The notes under the pieces are model-generated. The model was not told where the DNA came from. It searched no databases and worked only from the letters and a program-made list of their open reading frames with translations. Position numbers and translations under genes: made by a program. Positions 19,239-28,594 of a stretch of 64,000 nucleotides of DNA are shown piece by piece. Numbering within the stretch: the stretch's first letter is position 1; the number at the start of each line of letters is the position of its first letter. Origin of the DNA: Hyphomicrobium_A sp963726795 (GTDB lineage Bacteria; Pseudomonadota; Alphaproteobacteria; Rhizobiales; Hyphomicrobiaceae). The DNA lies in contig CAVSDD010000004.1 in the NCBI GenBank assembly GCA_963726795.1, positions 1,054,001-1,118,000 of the forward strand, written 5' to 3'.

Positions 19239-19830
19239 ATGGCCCTCGTCCTGACGAGCGGCGCCCGCGGTCGAGCCGGTGACGCTCGCCGAGGCGAAGG
19301 CCCATCTGCGCGTCGACGGCACGCGACGAGGACGCGCTGATCGCGAGCCTGATCGTGACGTCGCGGCTGCACATCGAGGCCGCGCTCGGGCTGGCGCTGA
19401 TCACCGCAGAGCTGGCGGCTGACTGCTCGACCGCTGGCCGCGCGCGAGCAGGATCGGAGCTGCCGCTGCGGCCGGTGCAGTCGATCGATGCGGTGCGCGT
19501 GCTGCCGGCGCGCGGGCGCCGCGCTCGTCATCGCGCCGGCGAACTATCTCGCCGACACCGCGAGCATGCCGCCGCGCCTGGTGCGCACCGGCAGCCATCT
19601 GGCCGCAGCCGGGCAAGGCCGCGAACGGCATCGAGATCGATTCGACGGCGGGCTTCGGGCGATGCGGCGAGCGACGTTCCGGCGACCGATCCGCCAGGCG
19701 CTGCTGCTGCTCGTCGCGCACTGGTACGAGCAGCGCGAGCCCGATCGAGGTCGGCTCGCCCACGACCATGGTCCCCGGCGATAGTCATCCGATGCTGCTG
19801 GCGTCCGTATCGGCCTGGATGCGCATATGA
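19239..19830 (+). pseudogene. Head-tail connector protein (GTA g6), many insertions
   Basis: ATG 19239 opens MALVLTSG. Removing single extra bases near 19262, 19323, 19407, 19427, 19454 and 19520, and further ones to 19820, restores VEPVTLAEAKAHLRVDG, DEDALIASLIVTSRLHIEAALG, IAPANYLADTASMPPRLVRTGS and RQALLLLVAHWYEQREP. This is the gp6-like connector family (phiE125 gp8/GTA). The final TGA (19828-19830) overlaps the ATG of the next gene (ATATGA), a normal translational coupling in this operon. The expected size is ~190 residues. It bridges portal and tail. Confidence 0.7.
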
Positions 19831-20178
19831 GCGCGCACCTCACGATCGGCGCGACTTGCGCACGCGCCTCACGCTCGAGGCGCCCGAGCCGCACGGGCGA
19901 CGGCGGCGGCGGATGCCGACCATCGACGTGGGACCACAACGTCGGCGCGAGGTGTGGGCGCGCGTCACCGCCGCTCACCGGAGACGAAGACCGTCGCGCT
20001 CGACCGCGTCGCGGGGACGCTGCGCACGAGATCGTCATCCGCTACCGCGGCGGCGTCAGCGCTCGAGATGCGCTTTCGCGCATCGAGCGGCCGCGTCTTC
20101 GACATCCGCGCCGCGTTCGATCCCGATGCGCGCCGCCGCGGGCTGCACAATGCATTGCCGGACGTGCGCGATCTTTAG
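19827..20178 (+). pseudogene. Head closure/head-tail adaptor protein (GTA g7), insertions
   Basis: Starts at ATG 19827 inside the stop of the connector gene. Recoverable pieces are MSAHLTIG, LRTRLTLEAPEPHGDGGGG, EVWARVTAA, ETKTVALDRVAG, HEIVIRYRGGVSA, EMRFR and the C-terminal region to TAG 20176-20178. The content and length (~110 residues) match phage head-tail adaptors. At least four extra bases interrupt it. A good AGGAGG for the next gene overlaps its end. Confidence 0.65.
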
Positions 20179-20187
20179 GAGGTGAGC

Positions 20188-20605
20188 ATGCGCAACGCGC
20201 GGCTGGTTCGCGCTGCAGCAAGCGATCATCTCGACCCTCGCCGGCGATGCGCCGCTCATGTGACGCTTGCTGGTCGGGCGAGCGCGTCTACGACGACGTG
20301 CCGCCGCGCGCCGACTTTCCCTACACTGACGTTCGGCGCAGACGACGGCGCGCGACTGGAGCACGGGCAGCGAGGACGGGATCGAGCACACGCTCACGCT
20401 GCACGTCTGGTCGCGCGGAGGCGGGCGCGAGGTGCACTGAGACATTCTGGGAGCGGTGCGCGCCGCGCTGAACGATCAGCAGCTGTCGCTCGACGGCCAC
20501 CGCCTCGTCAACCTGCGCCACGAGCTCTCGGAAGCGCGCCGCGACCCGGACGGCGAGACCTACCACGGCATCGCGCGCTTTCGCGCGGTGACCGAACCCG
20601 CATGA
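20188..20605 (+). pseudogene. DUF3168 tail-completion protein (GTA g8), insertions
   Basis: ATG 20188 follows AGGAGG at ideal spacing. Between breaks the protein reads MRNAR, LQQAIISTLAGDAPLM, GERVYDDVPPRADFPY, DWSTGSEDGIEHTLTLHVWS, AALNDQQLSLDGHRLVNLRHE and YHGIARFRAVTEPA, ending at TGA 20603-20605. The Y/V-YDxVPxxxxFPY pattern is typical of DUF3168 tail terminators. About five +1 insertions would have to be undone to give ~130-137 residues. Confidence 0.68.
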
Positions 20606-20733
20606 TGCTGAGGCATTGGCGAAATCACGCGAAACGCATTTGGTGAAGCTGGCGTGGATCCCGCTCTACAGCGGGATGACGTTTGAGATGAGGCAGCCAA
20701 TGCAAACTCGGGAACGAGTCGCCTCCCCACAAT

Positions 20734-20767
20734 GTCATCCCGGCGTCATGGCGAAGCCATGCTTCGC
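20734..20767. repeat. Intergenic palindromic repeat, copy 3
   Basis: GTCATCCCGGCGTCATG followed by GCGAAGCCATGCTTCGC, the same element as in the terminase-portal gap. It sits in a 254-bp non-coding gap between g8 and g9. The gap also contains a separate small hairpin near 20657-20682 (GATCCCGCT...AGCGGGATGAC) and no convincing gene. Confidence 0.65.
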
Positions 20768-20859
20768 GTCCAGTGCGCAGCACGGCTACGCCGTGACGAC
20801 GGCCGGGAGCCAAGCAAGTCGCCGCGTTCACGACCTCGATAGATTGAGAGAGAGACAAC

Positions 20860-21276
20860 ATGGCAGCACAGAAGGGCAAGGACCTCCTCCTGAAGGTCGA
20901 CAGCGATGGCGGCGGCACGTTCACGACGGTCGCCGGCCTGAGGTCGCGCTCGATCGCGTTCAACGCGGAGTACGGTCGACATCACGCACGCAGAAATCCG
21001 CCGGCCAATGGCGCGAGCTGCTGGCCGGCGCCGGCGTCGAAGTCGGCGCGCGTGACCGGGAGCGGCATCTTCAAGGACGCGGCGTCGGATGAGATCGTGC
21101 GCGGGTACGTCTTCGACGGCACGATCCGCGACTGGCAGGTGGTCATCCCGGATTTCGGCACCGTGCAGGGACCATTCCACATCGGCTCGTTCGAGCTGAC
21201 CGGGCGGCACGACGGCGAGGTGACCTTCGACATCGCGCTGGAATCCGCGGGCGAGCTCACCTTCGCCGCCGCCTGA
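20860..21276 (+). pseudogene. Major tail tube protein (GTA g9), three insertions that together restore frame
   Basis: ATG 20860 after a GAGAGAGAGA purine tract. The start (MAAQKGKDLLLKVDSDG, FTTVAGLRSRSIAFNAE) and end (GSGIFKDAASDEIVRGYVFDG, GSFELTGRHDGEVTFDIALES) are in one frame and match the TP901-1-type GTA major tail protein. Between ~20973 and ~21050 the frame is scrambled. Removing one base near 20973, 20993 and 21047 yields TVDITHAE, SAGQWRELLAGAGV and KSARVTGSG, a family-typical segment. Because 3 x +1 is in frame, a gene caller would report an intact 138-residue protein with a nonsense stretch. Confidence 0.75.
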
Positions 21277-21305
21277 GCAACCCTCCGATACGAGGGACGA
21301 AGCCC

Positions 21306-21689
21306 ATGGCCAACACGCACCGCGGCGAGATCGACGCCTGGCTCGACGGCAAGACGTTCCGCCTGTGCCTCACGCTCGGCGCGCTGGCCGAGCTCGAGGC
21401 CGCCTTCGGCGACGACGACATGCTGGCGCTGGCGACGCGCTTTGAGAAGGGGCGCCTATCGGCACGTGACTGCCAGCGCATCATCGGCGCCGGCCTGCGC
21501 GGCGCCGGCTACGACATCGCCGACAGCGATGTCGGCGCCATGACTGCTGACGGCGGCGCGGCCGGCTTCGTCGACATCGTCGCGCGGCTGTTGCGCGCGA
21601 CGTTCGGCGCCGACCAGCGTGAGGGAAGGCGCGCATCGGCGGAGGAGGGGCCCGCAGCCATTTCCGGCCCTTTCCGTGGGACGACGTGA
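21306..21689 (+). CDS. GTA tail assembly protein (g10-like)
   Basis: ATG 21306 begins MANTHRGEIDAWLDGKTFRLC, then LTLGALAELEAAFGDDDMLAL, SARDCQRIIGAGLRG and VARLLRATFG. This is the 'gene transfer agent family protein' that precedes the rcc01693-type gene in GTA clusters, probably a tail-assembly chaperone. The body is in one frame. The last ~25 residues may be out of frame because the next gene's sequence overlaps, so the stop at 21689 is uncertain. RBS GAGGGACGAAG lies just upstream. Confidence 0.75.
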   Translation: MANTHRGEIDAWLDGKTFRLCLTLGALAELEAAFGDDDMLALATRFEKGRLSARDCQRIIGAGLRGAGYDIADSDVGAMTADGGAAGFVDIVARLLRATFGADQREGRRASAEEGPAAISGPFRGTT

Positions 21690-21853
21690 TGGGACTGGGG
21701 CTCGGCGTGCTTGGTCTCGCGCCGAAGGACTTCTGGGCGATGACCTGGCGGGAGCTCGAGGCGGCGATGCGCGGGCGCGCAGGCCCCATGCCGATCGCAC
21801 CATCGCGGGCGGATCTCGGAGCGCTGATGCAGCGCTTCCCCGATAGCCGCTAG
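21619..21853 (+). pseudogene. Phage tail assembly chaperone (rcc01693-type, g10.1)
   Basis: From about 21662 the frame reads RPFPWDDVMGLGLGVLGL, APKDFWAMTWRELEAAMRG, ADLGALMQRFPDSR, ending at TAG 21851-21853. This is the conserved short tail-assembly chaperone of GTAs, with the PFPWDxVM...LGLxPxxFWxMTxRE pattern. The likely start, GTG 21619, is in another frame, so one +1 insertion lies between ~21650 and 21665. It overlaps the preceding gene. Confidence 0.65.
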
Positions 21854-21886
21854 CTGCATGGCACGAAGAAGATCACGAGGTAAGCG

Positions 21887-22482
21887 ATGGCGGAATTAGG
21901 CGACACGTTCGGGACGTCGACGATCGCGGTGGGAATCGATGCTCCCGGAGCCAAGCGCGAGCTCGACGACCTGAACCGGCTCGGGCGCTCGTTCAGCACG
22001 ACGCTGCTCACCGCGTTCGACGGCATCGCGGTCAAGGGCAAGGGTCTGAACGAGGTGCTGCGCTCGCTCGCGCTCAGCATGTCGGATCTCGTGCTCAAGG
22101 CGGCGCTGCGTCCGCTGACGAACGCGATCGGCAGTTCGCTCGCGGGCCTTGTCGGCGGCGGGCTCGGATTCGCCAACGGCGGCGCGCTCAACAACGGCAT
22201 GCCGGTTCCGTTCGCCTCGGGCGGCGTGGTCTCGAGCCCGGTGATGTTTCCGCTGGCCGGCGGTCGCATCGGGACTAGCCGGCGAACGCGGGGCGGAGAG
22301 CGATCCTGCCATTGGCGCGCGGATCCGACGGCCGGCTCGGCGTTGCGGCGCAGGGCGGCGGTGGCGGCGTCGCTGTCACCTTCAACGTGTCGACACCCGA
22401 TGCCGACAGCTTCCGCCGCTCGGAAAGCCAGATCGCCGCGATGGTGGCCCGCGCGGTCTCGCTCGGACAACGCAATCTGTGA
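21887..22482 (+). pseudogene. Short tape-measure protein (GTA g11), two insertions
   Basis: ATG 21887 begins MAELGDTFGTSTIAVGIDAPG. A helical part (AKRELDDLNRLGRSFSTTLLT, GLNEVLRSLALSMSDLVLKA) leads into the Gly/Ala-rich end LGFANGGALNNGMPVPFASGG. After +1 insertions near 22275 and 22302 it continues GAEAILPLARG, VAVTFNVSTPDADSFRRSE and SQIAAMVARAVSLGQRNL, stopping at TGA 22480-22482. At ~200 residues it is the miniature tape measure typical of the short-tailed GTA particles. It sets tail length. Confidence 0.7.
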
Positions 22483-22553
22483 TTGGCGCAGTCGGCAGTC
22501 GTGCCGATCGCTCACCTTCGACTGCCCATTGCCTCTCTCACTAGGTTCCAGCC

Positions 22554-23199
22554 ATGGCTTCCACGAGATCCGCTTCCCCACCGAGATCTCGCGCGGCGCG
22601 CACGGCGGGCCGGAGCGGCGCACCGACGTCGTGACGCTCGGCTCGGGCGCGAGGAGCGCAACGCGCGCTGGGCCAATTCGCGCCGCCGCTACAACGCCGG
22701 CTACGGCGTCAAGCTCGCTCGACGATCTGCACGCCGTCATCGCCTTCTTCGAGGAGCGGCGCGGGCGGCTCTACGGCTTTCGCTGGCGCGATCGAGGCCG
22801 ACTGCAAGTCCTGCGCGCCGAGCGGCGATCCCCGCGCCGGGCGACCAGCCGATCGGCACCGGCGACGGCGTCAGCGCCGCACGTTCCAGCTGGTCAAGAC
22901 GCTACGGCGCGCGCATTCGCGCCCTTGGATCGCGGACGATCGCCAAGCCGGTCGCCGGCACGGTGCGCGTCGCGGTCGCCGGCATCGAGCAGGCCGCCGG
23001 CGCCGACTTCACGTCGACACGACGACGGGCATCGTCACGTTCCTGCCGGGCACATGCCCGGCGGCGGGCGGCCTGTCACCGCCGGCTTCGAGTTCGACGT
23101 GCCGGTGCGCTTCGACACCGACAAGCTCGAGATCAATCTGCAGGGCTTCCGCGCCGGGCGCCATTCCGCACATCCCCCTCGTCGAGATCGCGCCTATGA
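22554..23199 (+). pseudogene. DUF2460 distal tail protein (GTA g12), many insertions
   Basis: Starts at ATG 22554. The recoverable text is FHEIRFPTEISRGAHGGPER, RTDVVTLGSG, RNARWANSRRRYNAGYGVK, LDDLHAVIAFFEERRGRLYG, GIEQAAGADFT and FEFDVPVRFDTDKLEINLQG, ending VEIRL with TGA 23197-23199 overlapping the next ATG (ATGA). This matches TIGR02217/DUF2460. The join right after ATGGC may need a lost rather than a gained base, one of the few exceptions to the insertion-only rule. Expected length is ~210 residues. Confidence 0.68.
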
Positions 23200-24088
23200 A
23201 GACGCTTCCCCGCCGGGCTGCACGCGCATCTCGACAGCGGCGCGACGACGCTTGTGCTGGTGCTGGCGCCTGACGCGCGCGCGACGGCGTGCCGCTCGGC
23301 TTCACCGATCATGACCGCGACCTGCGCTTCGACGGCACGACATTCGAGGCGGCGAGCGGGCTTCACCGCGAGCGAGATGCGCGATCAGCTCGGCCTCGAG
23401 CGTCGACAACCGCGAGGTCGACCGGCGCGCTGTCCTCGGACCGCCTGACCGAGGCCGACTCTCGCGGGCGGTCGCTACGACGATGCGCGCGTCGAGATCT
23501 TCCGCGTCAACTGGGCGGACGCCGCGCAGCGCGTCCTGATGCGCACGGGCACTCTCGGCGAGGTGCGCGCGCGCGGGCAGCGGCGTTCACCGCCGAGTTG
23601 CGCGGGCTCGCGCATCACCTGCAACCAGCCGCAGGGCCGCGCTCTTCCAATGCACCTGCGACGCCGATCTCGGCGATGCGCGCTGCAGCGTCGATCTTGA
23701 CCGATCCGGCGTTTCGCGGACAGCGGCGCCATCGTGCGAGCGCTGTCGAGCGGCGCGCCGCTTCATCGCCACCGGCCTCGATCGCGTTCGCCGCCGAGCT
23801 GGTTCACGCGCGGGCTCGCTGACGTTCACCCGCGGCGCCAATGCCGGCCGCGCGATCGAGGTGCAAGCGCACACGCAATGCCGCGGCGACGTGACGCTCG
23901 AGCTCTGGCGACCGGTCCGCGGCCCGATCGCGCCCGGCGACGCCTTCGCCGTCACCGCCGGCTGCGACAAGCACTTCGCGACCTGCCGCGGCCAAGTTCG
24001 CCAACGCCGCAACTTCCGCGGCTTCCCGCACATGCCGGGCAACGATTTCGTCTCGACGTTCGCGCGCACCGGCGCGAGCGCCAGCTGA
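23196..24088 (+). pseudogene. DUF2163/BR0599-family tail protein (GTA g13), many insertions
   Basis: ATG 23196 is coupled to the g12 stop. Reading across frames gives MKTLP, LHAHLDSGATTL, GVPLGFTDHDRDLRFDGTTF, ASEMRDQLGLE, SDRLTEAD, YDDARVEIFRVNWADAAQR, LRGLAHHLQ, CTCDADLGDARCSVDLD, FTRGANAGRAIEVQAHT, ELWRPVRGPIAPGDAFAV, TAGCDKHFATCR and FRGFPHMPGNDFVSTFAR. The double-Cys pairs are characteristic of phage BR0599-family hub proteins. The corrected length is ~285-295 residues. Confidence 0.7.
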
Positions 24089-24555
24089 CGGCCGACGCCG
24101 ATGCGCACTCACTGCTCATAGCGCGGACGATCGTCGCGCGTGGCGCGCGGCTGGATCGGCACGCCCTACCGCCATCAGGCGAGCCTGCGCGGCGATCGGC
24201 GCCGATTGCCTCGGCCTGGTGCGCGGCGTGTGGCGCGCGCTCGACGGCGTCGATGCCGAGACGCCGCCGCCCTATACGCGCGATTGGGCCGAGGCGACGG
24301 GCCGCGGAGACGCTGCTCGAAGCGCGCTGCGCGTCACCTCGATCGAATTCCGCGCCGGCGCTCGCGCCGGCGACGTGCTGGTGTTCCGCTTGCGCCGCGG
24401 TGCCGTCGCCAAGCACGCCGGCAATCGTCAGCACGCCGATCTGACGATCGTCCACGCGATGGACGGCGCGCCCGGCTGCCGAGGTGCGCGCTGATCGCCG
24501 TGGTGGCGGCGGCGGATCGCCGGCGCCTTTGCCTTTCCGGGAGCGATGCGACTGA
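24085..24555 (+). pseudogene. NlpC/P60 cell-wall peptidase (GTA g14), insertions
   Basis: The product reads ADAHSLLIARTIVAR, ARGWIGTPYRHQASLRG, GADCLGLVRGVWRALDGVD, TPPPYTRDWAEATGR, ARAGDVLVFRLRRGAVAKHA and IVHAMDGAP. The catalytic Cys is in GADCLGLVRG and the catalytic His in AKHA, as in TIGR02219. The end AFPGAM(D) is followed by TGA 24553-24555, which overlaps the g15 ATG (TGATG). The start is uncertain because the 5' end is scrambled. It is a tail-tip peptidoglycan hydrolase for crossing the recipient wall. Confidence 0.7.
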
Positions 24556-27500
24556 TGGCGACGCTCGCTCTTGCGGCCGCCGGCGCTGCCGTCGGCAGCG
24601 CGCTGCTTCCCGGCCGGCGTATCGCTGCTCGGCGCCACGATCTCCGGCGCCAGCATCGGCTCGCAGGTCGGCGCGCTGGCGGGCTCCGTCGTCGACCAGG
24701 CGCTGTTCGGCGCTCGGGCCACGTCGCACCAGCTCGCAGGCCCGCGCCTCTCGGACCTGCACGTCACGTCCTCGACCGAGGGCGCGCCGATCCCGCGCCT
24801 CTACGGCCGCGCGCGGCTCGGCGGCCAGGTCATCTGGGCGACCGACTTCGAGGAGGAGGTCGTCACGACCGGACGCGAGTGGCGGCGCGGCAAGGGCGTG
24901 AGCGGCGTCGGCGGCCGCGACGACCAGCGACGAGTATCGCTACTTCGCCAACTTCGCGGTCGCGCTCTGCGAGGGCGCCGATCACGCGGCATCGGCCGCG
25001 TCTGGGCGGACGGCAGCGAGCTCGATCTGTCGCGACGCGTCACCTGCCGGCTCACACCGGGCAACGAGGACCAGGCCGCCCGACAGCCTGATCGTCGCGC
25101 GCGAGGGCGCCGGCAACGCGCCGGCCTATCGCGGCATCGCCTACGTCGTGTTCGAGCAGCTGCCGCTCGCCGACTTCGGCAACCGCCTGCCGCAGCTCTC
25201 GTTCGAGGTGACCGCGCCGTCGATGACGCTTCGAGAGCCGAGATCCGCGGCGTCGTCGCTGATCCCCGGCGCCGGCGAGTTCGTCTACGCGACCGACGCC
25301 GGTGCACGCGACGATCGGCGCGGCGGCTCGCGCGCCCGAGAACGTCCACACGCCGGCAAGGCGGCACCGATTGGGCGTCGCCTCGACCAGCTGCGAGGCA
25401 ACGCTGCCCAACGCCAGCGCGGTCTCGCTGGTCGTCGCCTGGTTCGGCGACGATCTGCGCGCCGCCCACTGCCAGGTGCGCCCCGGCGTCGACAGCTGCC
25501 GAGCAAAGACACACGCCCGCCGCGTCTGGACGCGTGGCCGGGCTCGACCGCGGCGCAGCGGCTATCTCGTCAGCCAGCGCGACGGCCGCGCCCGCCTATG
25601 GCGGCACGCCGTCCGATGCAGACCGTCGTCGCCGCCGATCCGGCGATCTGAAGGCGCGCGGCTTGCTCGGTCACGCTCACGCCGTTCATCCTGATGGACA
25701 TTCCGCCGGACAACGCGCTGCCCGATCCCTATCGGCGGCGGCCGCGCAGCCGGCCTATCCCTGGCGCGGCCGCATCACGCTCGATCCCGCGCGCCGGGCA
25801 ACCCGGCTCGCCCGACAAGACGCGCGGCGGCCGCCACGCAGGTCGCGGCCTTCTTCGGCACCGCGGCGCCCGGCGACTTCGCGATCGTCGACGGCGAGCG
25901 GTCGTCTACTCCGGCCCGGCCGAGTGGTCGCTTCCGCCGCATGGTCCTGCACTACGCGCATCTCGCCGAAGGCGGCCGGCGGCGTCGACGCGTTCGTCAT
26001 CGGCTCCGAGCTGCGCGGCCTGACACCAGGTGCGCGATCGGCGCCGCCACCTATCCGTTCGTCGCCGCGCTCGTCGCGCTCGCCGCCGACGTGCAAGTCG
26101 ATCCTCGGCGCGGGCACGAAGGTCACCTACGCCGCCGACTGGTCGGAGTACTTCGGCCACCAGCCCGCGCGACGGCTCGCGGCGACGTCTACTTCCATCT
26201 CGATCCGCTGTGGGCTCGGCCGCCATCGACGCCGTCGGCATCGATCGTCTACGGGCCGCTCGCCGACTGGCGCGACGGCGCGACCACCTCGACTGCGCTC
26301 GCCGGCGCGCGCTCGATCTACGATCTCGCCTATCTGCAAGCGCAACATCGCCGGCGGCGAAGGCTACGACTGGTACTACGCCAGCCGACGCCGACCGCGC
26401 CGCGCAGACGCGCACGCCGATCACCGACGGCGCCGGCAAGCCGTGGGTCTTCCGCTCCAAGGACCTCAGGTCCTGGTGGCGCAACCAGCACTACGACCGG
26501 CCCGGCGGCGTCGAGAGCCGCGACGCCGACCGCCTGGGTGCCGCAGATCGAAGCCGATCTGGTTCATGGAGCTCGGCTGCCCCGCCGTCGACAAGGGCGC
26601 CAACCAGCCCAACGTCTTCGTCGATCCGAAAAGCTCGGAGATCGCGCTGCCGTATTTCTCGCGCGGCGCGCCGCGACGATCTCATCCAGCGCCGCTACCT
26701 GCAGGCGCTTCATCGAGGCATTCGACCCCGGATCGACGCCCGGCTACGTCGCCGGGCTCAATCCGGTCTCGTCCGTCTACGGCGGCGCGGATGCTCGATC
26801 TCGACCACGTGCACGTCTACACCTGGGACGCGCGGCCCTATCCGGCGTTCCCCGACGACGCGACGACCTGGGGCGACGGCGCCAACTGGCGGCTCGGCCA
26901 CTGGCTCAACGGCCGCCTCGCGCAGCGCGCCGCTCGCCGAGGCCGTCGCGCACGCATGCTCGACGACTACGGCTTCGCCGACTACGACGACTCGGCACGC
27001 TCGACGGCATCGTGCCGGGCTACGTCATCGACCGCATGATGTCCGCCGCGCGAGGCGCTGCAGCCGCTGGAACTCGCCTACTTCTTCGACACGCGTCGAG
27101 AGCGGCGGTCGATCATCGCTTCCGTCATCGCGGCGCCGGCCGCGCGTCGCCGACGCTCGACAGACGACGATCTCGTCGAGAGCCGCGCCGGCGACACTCG
27201 CTTACTCTGACGCGCGGCGCAGGAGACCGAGCTGCCGGCCTCGGCGCAAGCTCGCCTACGTCGACGGCGTCGAGCGACTATCAGCAGGCGGTTGCCGAGG
27301 CGCGCCGCCTGACCGGCGCGCAGCGGCCGCGTCGCCAGGCCGACCTGCCGCTCGTGCCTCGACCGAGCAGCGCCGCCGCCATCGCCGAGACCTGGCTGTT
27401 CGAGACCTGGGCCGCGCGCGAGCGCGCGAGCTTCACGCTGCCGCCGAGCCGGCTGGCGCTCGAGCCCGGCGATCATCGTCAGCATCGCACGCCGGCGGCG

Positions 27501-28592
27501 ACGCGCGTCTGTTCCGCATCACCGAGATCGGCGAGCACGGCGAGCGCGAGGTCGAGGCGCGCTGGGCATCGATCCGGACGTCTACTCCGCCGTCGCGCCG
27601 CGCGCAGCGGGCGCCGCCCGGCGGCGCTCCGCGCTCGATCGCCGGCTCGCCGCTGCGTCGCTGTTCCTCGACCTGCCGCTGTTGCGCGGCGACGAGCCGC
27701 CCGAGGCGGGCTACGTCGCCGCGGCGCAGACGCCGTGGCCCGGCGGGGTTGCCTTCTACCGCTCGCCCGAGAACACCGGCTTCACGCTCAAAGCGTATCG
27801 CGCCGGCGCCGGCGACGATCGGTGCGATGCTACGATCTCGATCCGCGCTGGACCCGGAAGGCCGCCTCGATTATGCAGCCCGGGACATCCGCGTCGCGGC
27901 TCGATCAGGCGGCGCGCTGCTTCGCTCACGCCGCTCGCGATGCTGGCCGGCGCCAACGTCGCTGCGATCCAGAACGACGACGGCGAGTGGGAGGTGGTGC
28001 AGTTCGCAGACGCCGACGCTGGTCGCGCCCGGAACCTACCTGCATTGTCGACTCTTCTGCGCGGCCAGGCCGGCACCGAGTCGCCATGCGCGCACGGCGT
28101 TGCGGCCGGCGCCCGCTTTCGTGCTGATCGACGCGCGCTCGTGCAGCTCGATCTCGCCGGCGCACGAAGTCGGCCTGCCGCTCAACTGGCGCTACGGCCC
28201 GTCCAGCCGCGACCTCGGCGATGCCTCCTACCTCGCAGCGACGCATACGCTTTCAGCGGCCTCGGGCGCAGCCCGCTCAGTCCCGGTGCACGTGCGCGGC
28301 ACACGCTCGGGCGGCGACGTCACCATCACGTGGGTCCGCCGCACGCGCATCGGCGGCGATACCTGGGAGACGCCCGAGGTCCCGCTCGGGGAGGATGCCG
28401 AGCGCTATGAGATCGACATTCTCGATGGCGGCACGATCAAGCGCACGCTTGTCCGTCGCGTCGCCGAGCGCGACCTACACCGCAGCCGAGCAGATCGCCG
28501 ACTTCGGCACCGCGCAGCCCAGCTACGCAATCAACGTGTTCCAGATGAGCGCCGCCTACGGCCGCGGAACGCCGCGCGCAGCTGTCGTCTGA
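24555..28592 (+). pseudogene. GTA host-specificity/TIM-barrel tail protein (g15), tens of insertions
   Basis: ATG 24555: MATLALAAAGAAVGSALLP. Successive recoverable segments are SQVGALAGSVVDQALFG, LSDLHVTSSTEGAPIPRLYG, RYFANFAVALCEGA, ALPDPY, YPWRGRITLDPA, MVLHYAHLA, GGVDAFVIGSELRGLT, TKVTYAADWSEYFGHQP, DVYFHLDPLWA, ANIAGGEGYDWYYA, PIWFMELGCPAVDKGANQPN, TWGDGANWRLGHWLNGRL, DYGFADYD and IVPGYVIDRMMSA. It ends with GGDVTITWVRRTRIGGDTWE and PSYAINVFQMSAAYGRGTP. This is the GTA TIM-barrel (glycoside-hydrolase-like) plus phage-tail protein of ~1,300 residues (rcc01698 type). It is by far the most fragmented gene. It should contact the recipient surface. Confidence 0.72.
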
Positions 28593-28594
28593 CC

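Noticed and set aside
13715..28592. Programmed ribosomal frameshifting as the explanation of the many frame changes
   Set aside because: Dozens of sites with no common slippery heptamer or downstream structure; known programmed sites occur once per gene. Kept only as a remote alternative.
26030..28594. Continuous 1257-codon ORF covering the end of g15 and the lysin
   Set aside because: Most of its first ~855 codons are out-of-frame translation of the frameshifted g15 gene; only from about 28595 is the frame real (lysin).
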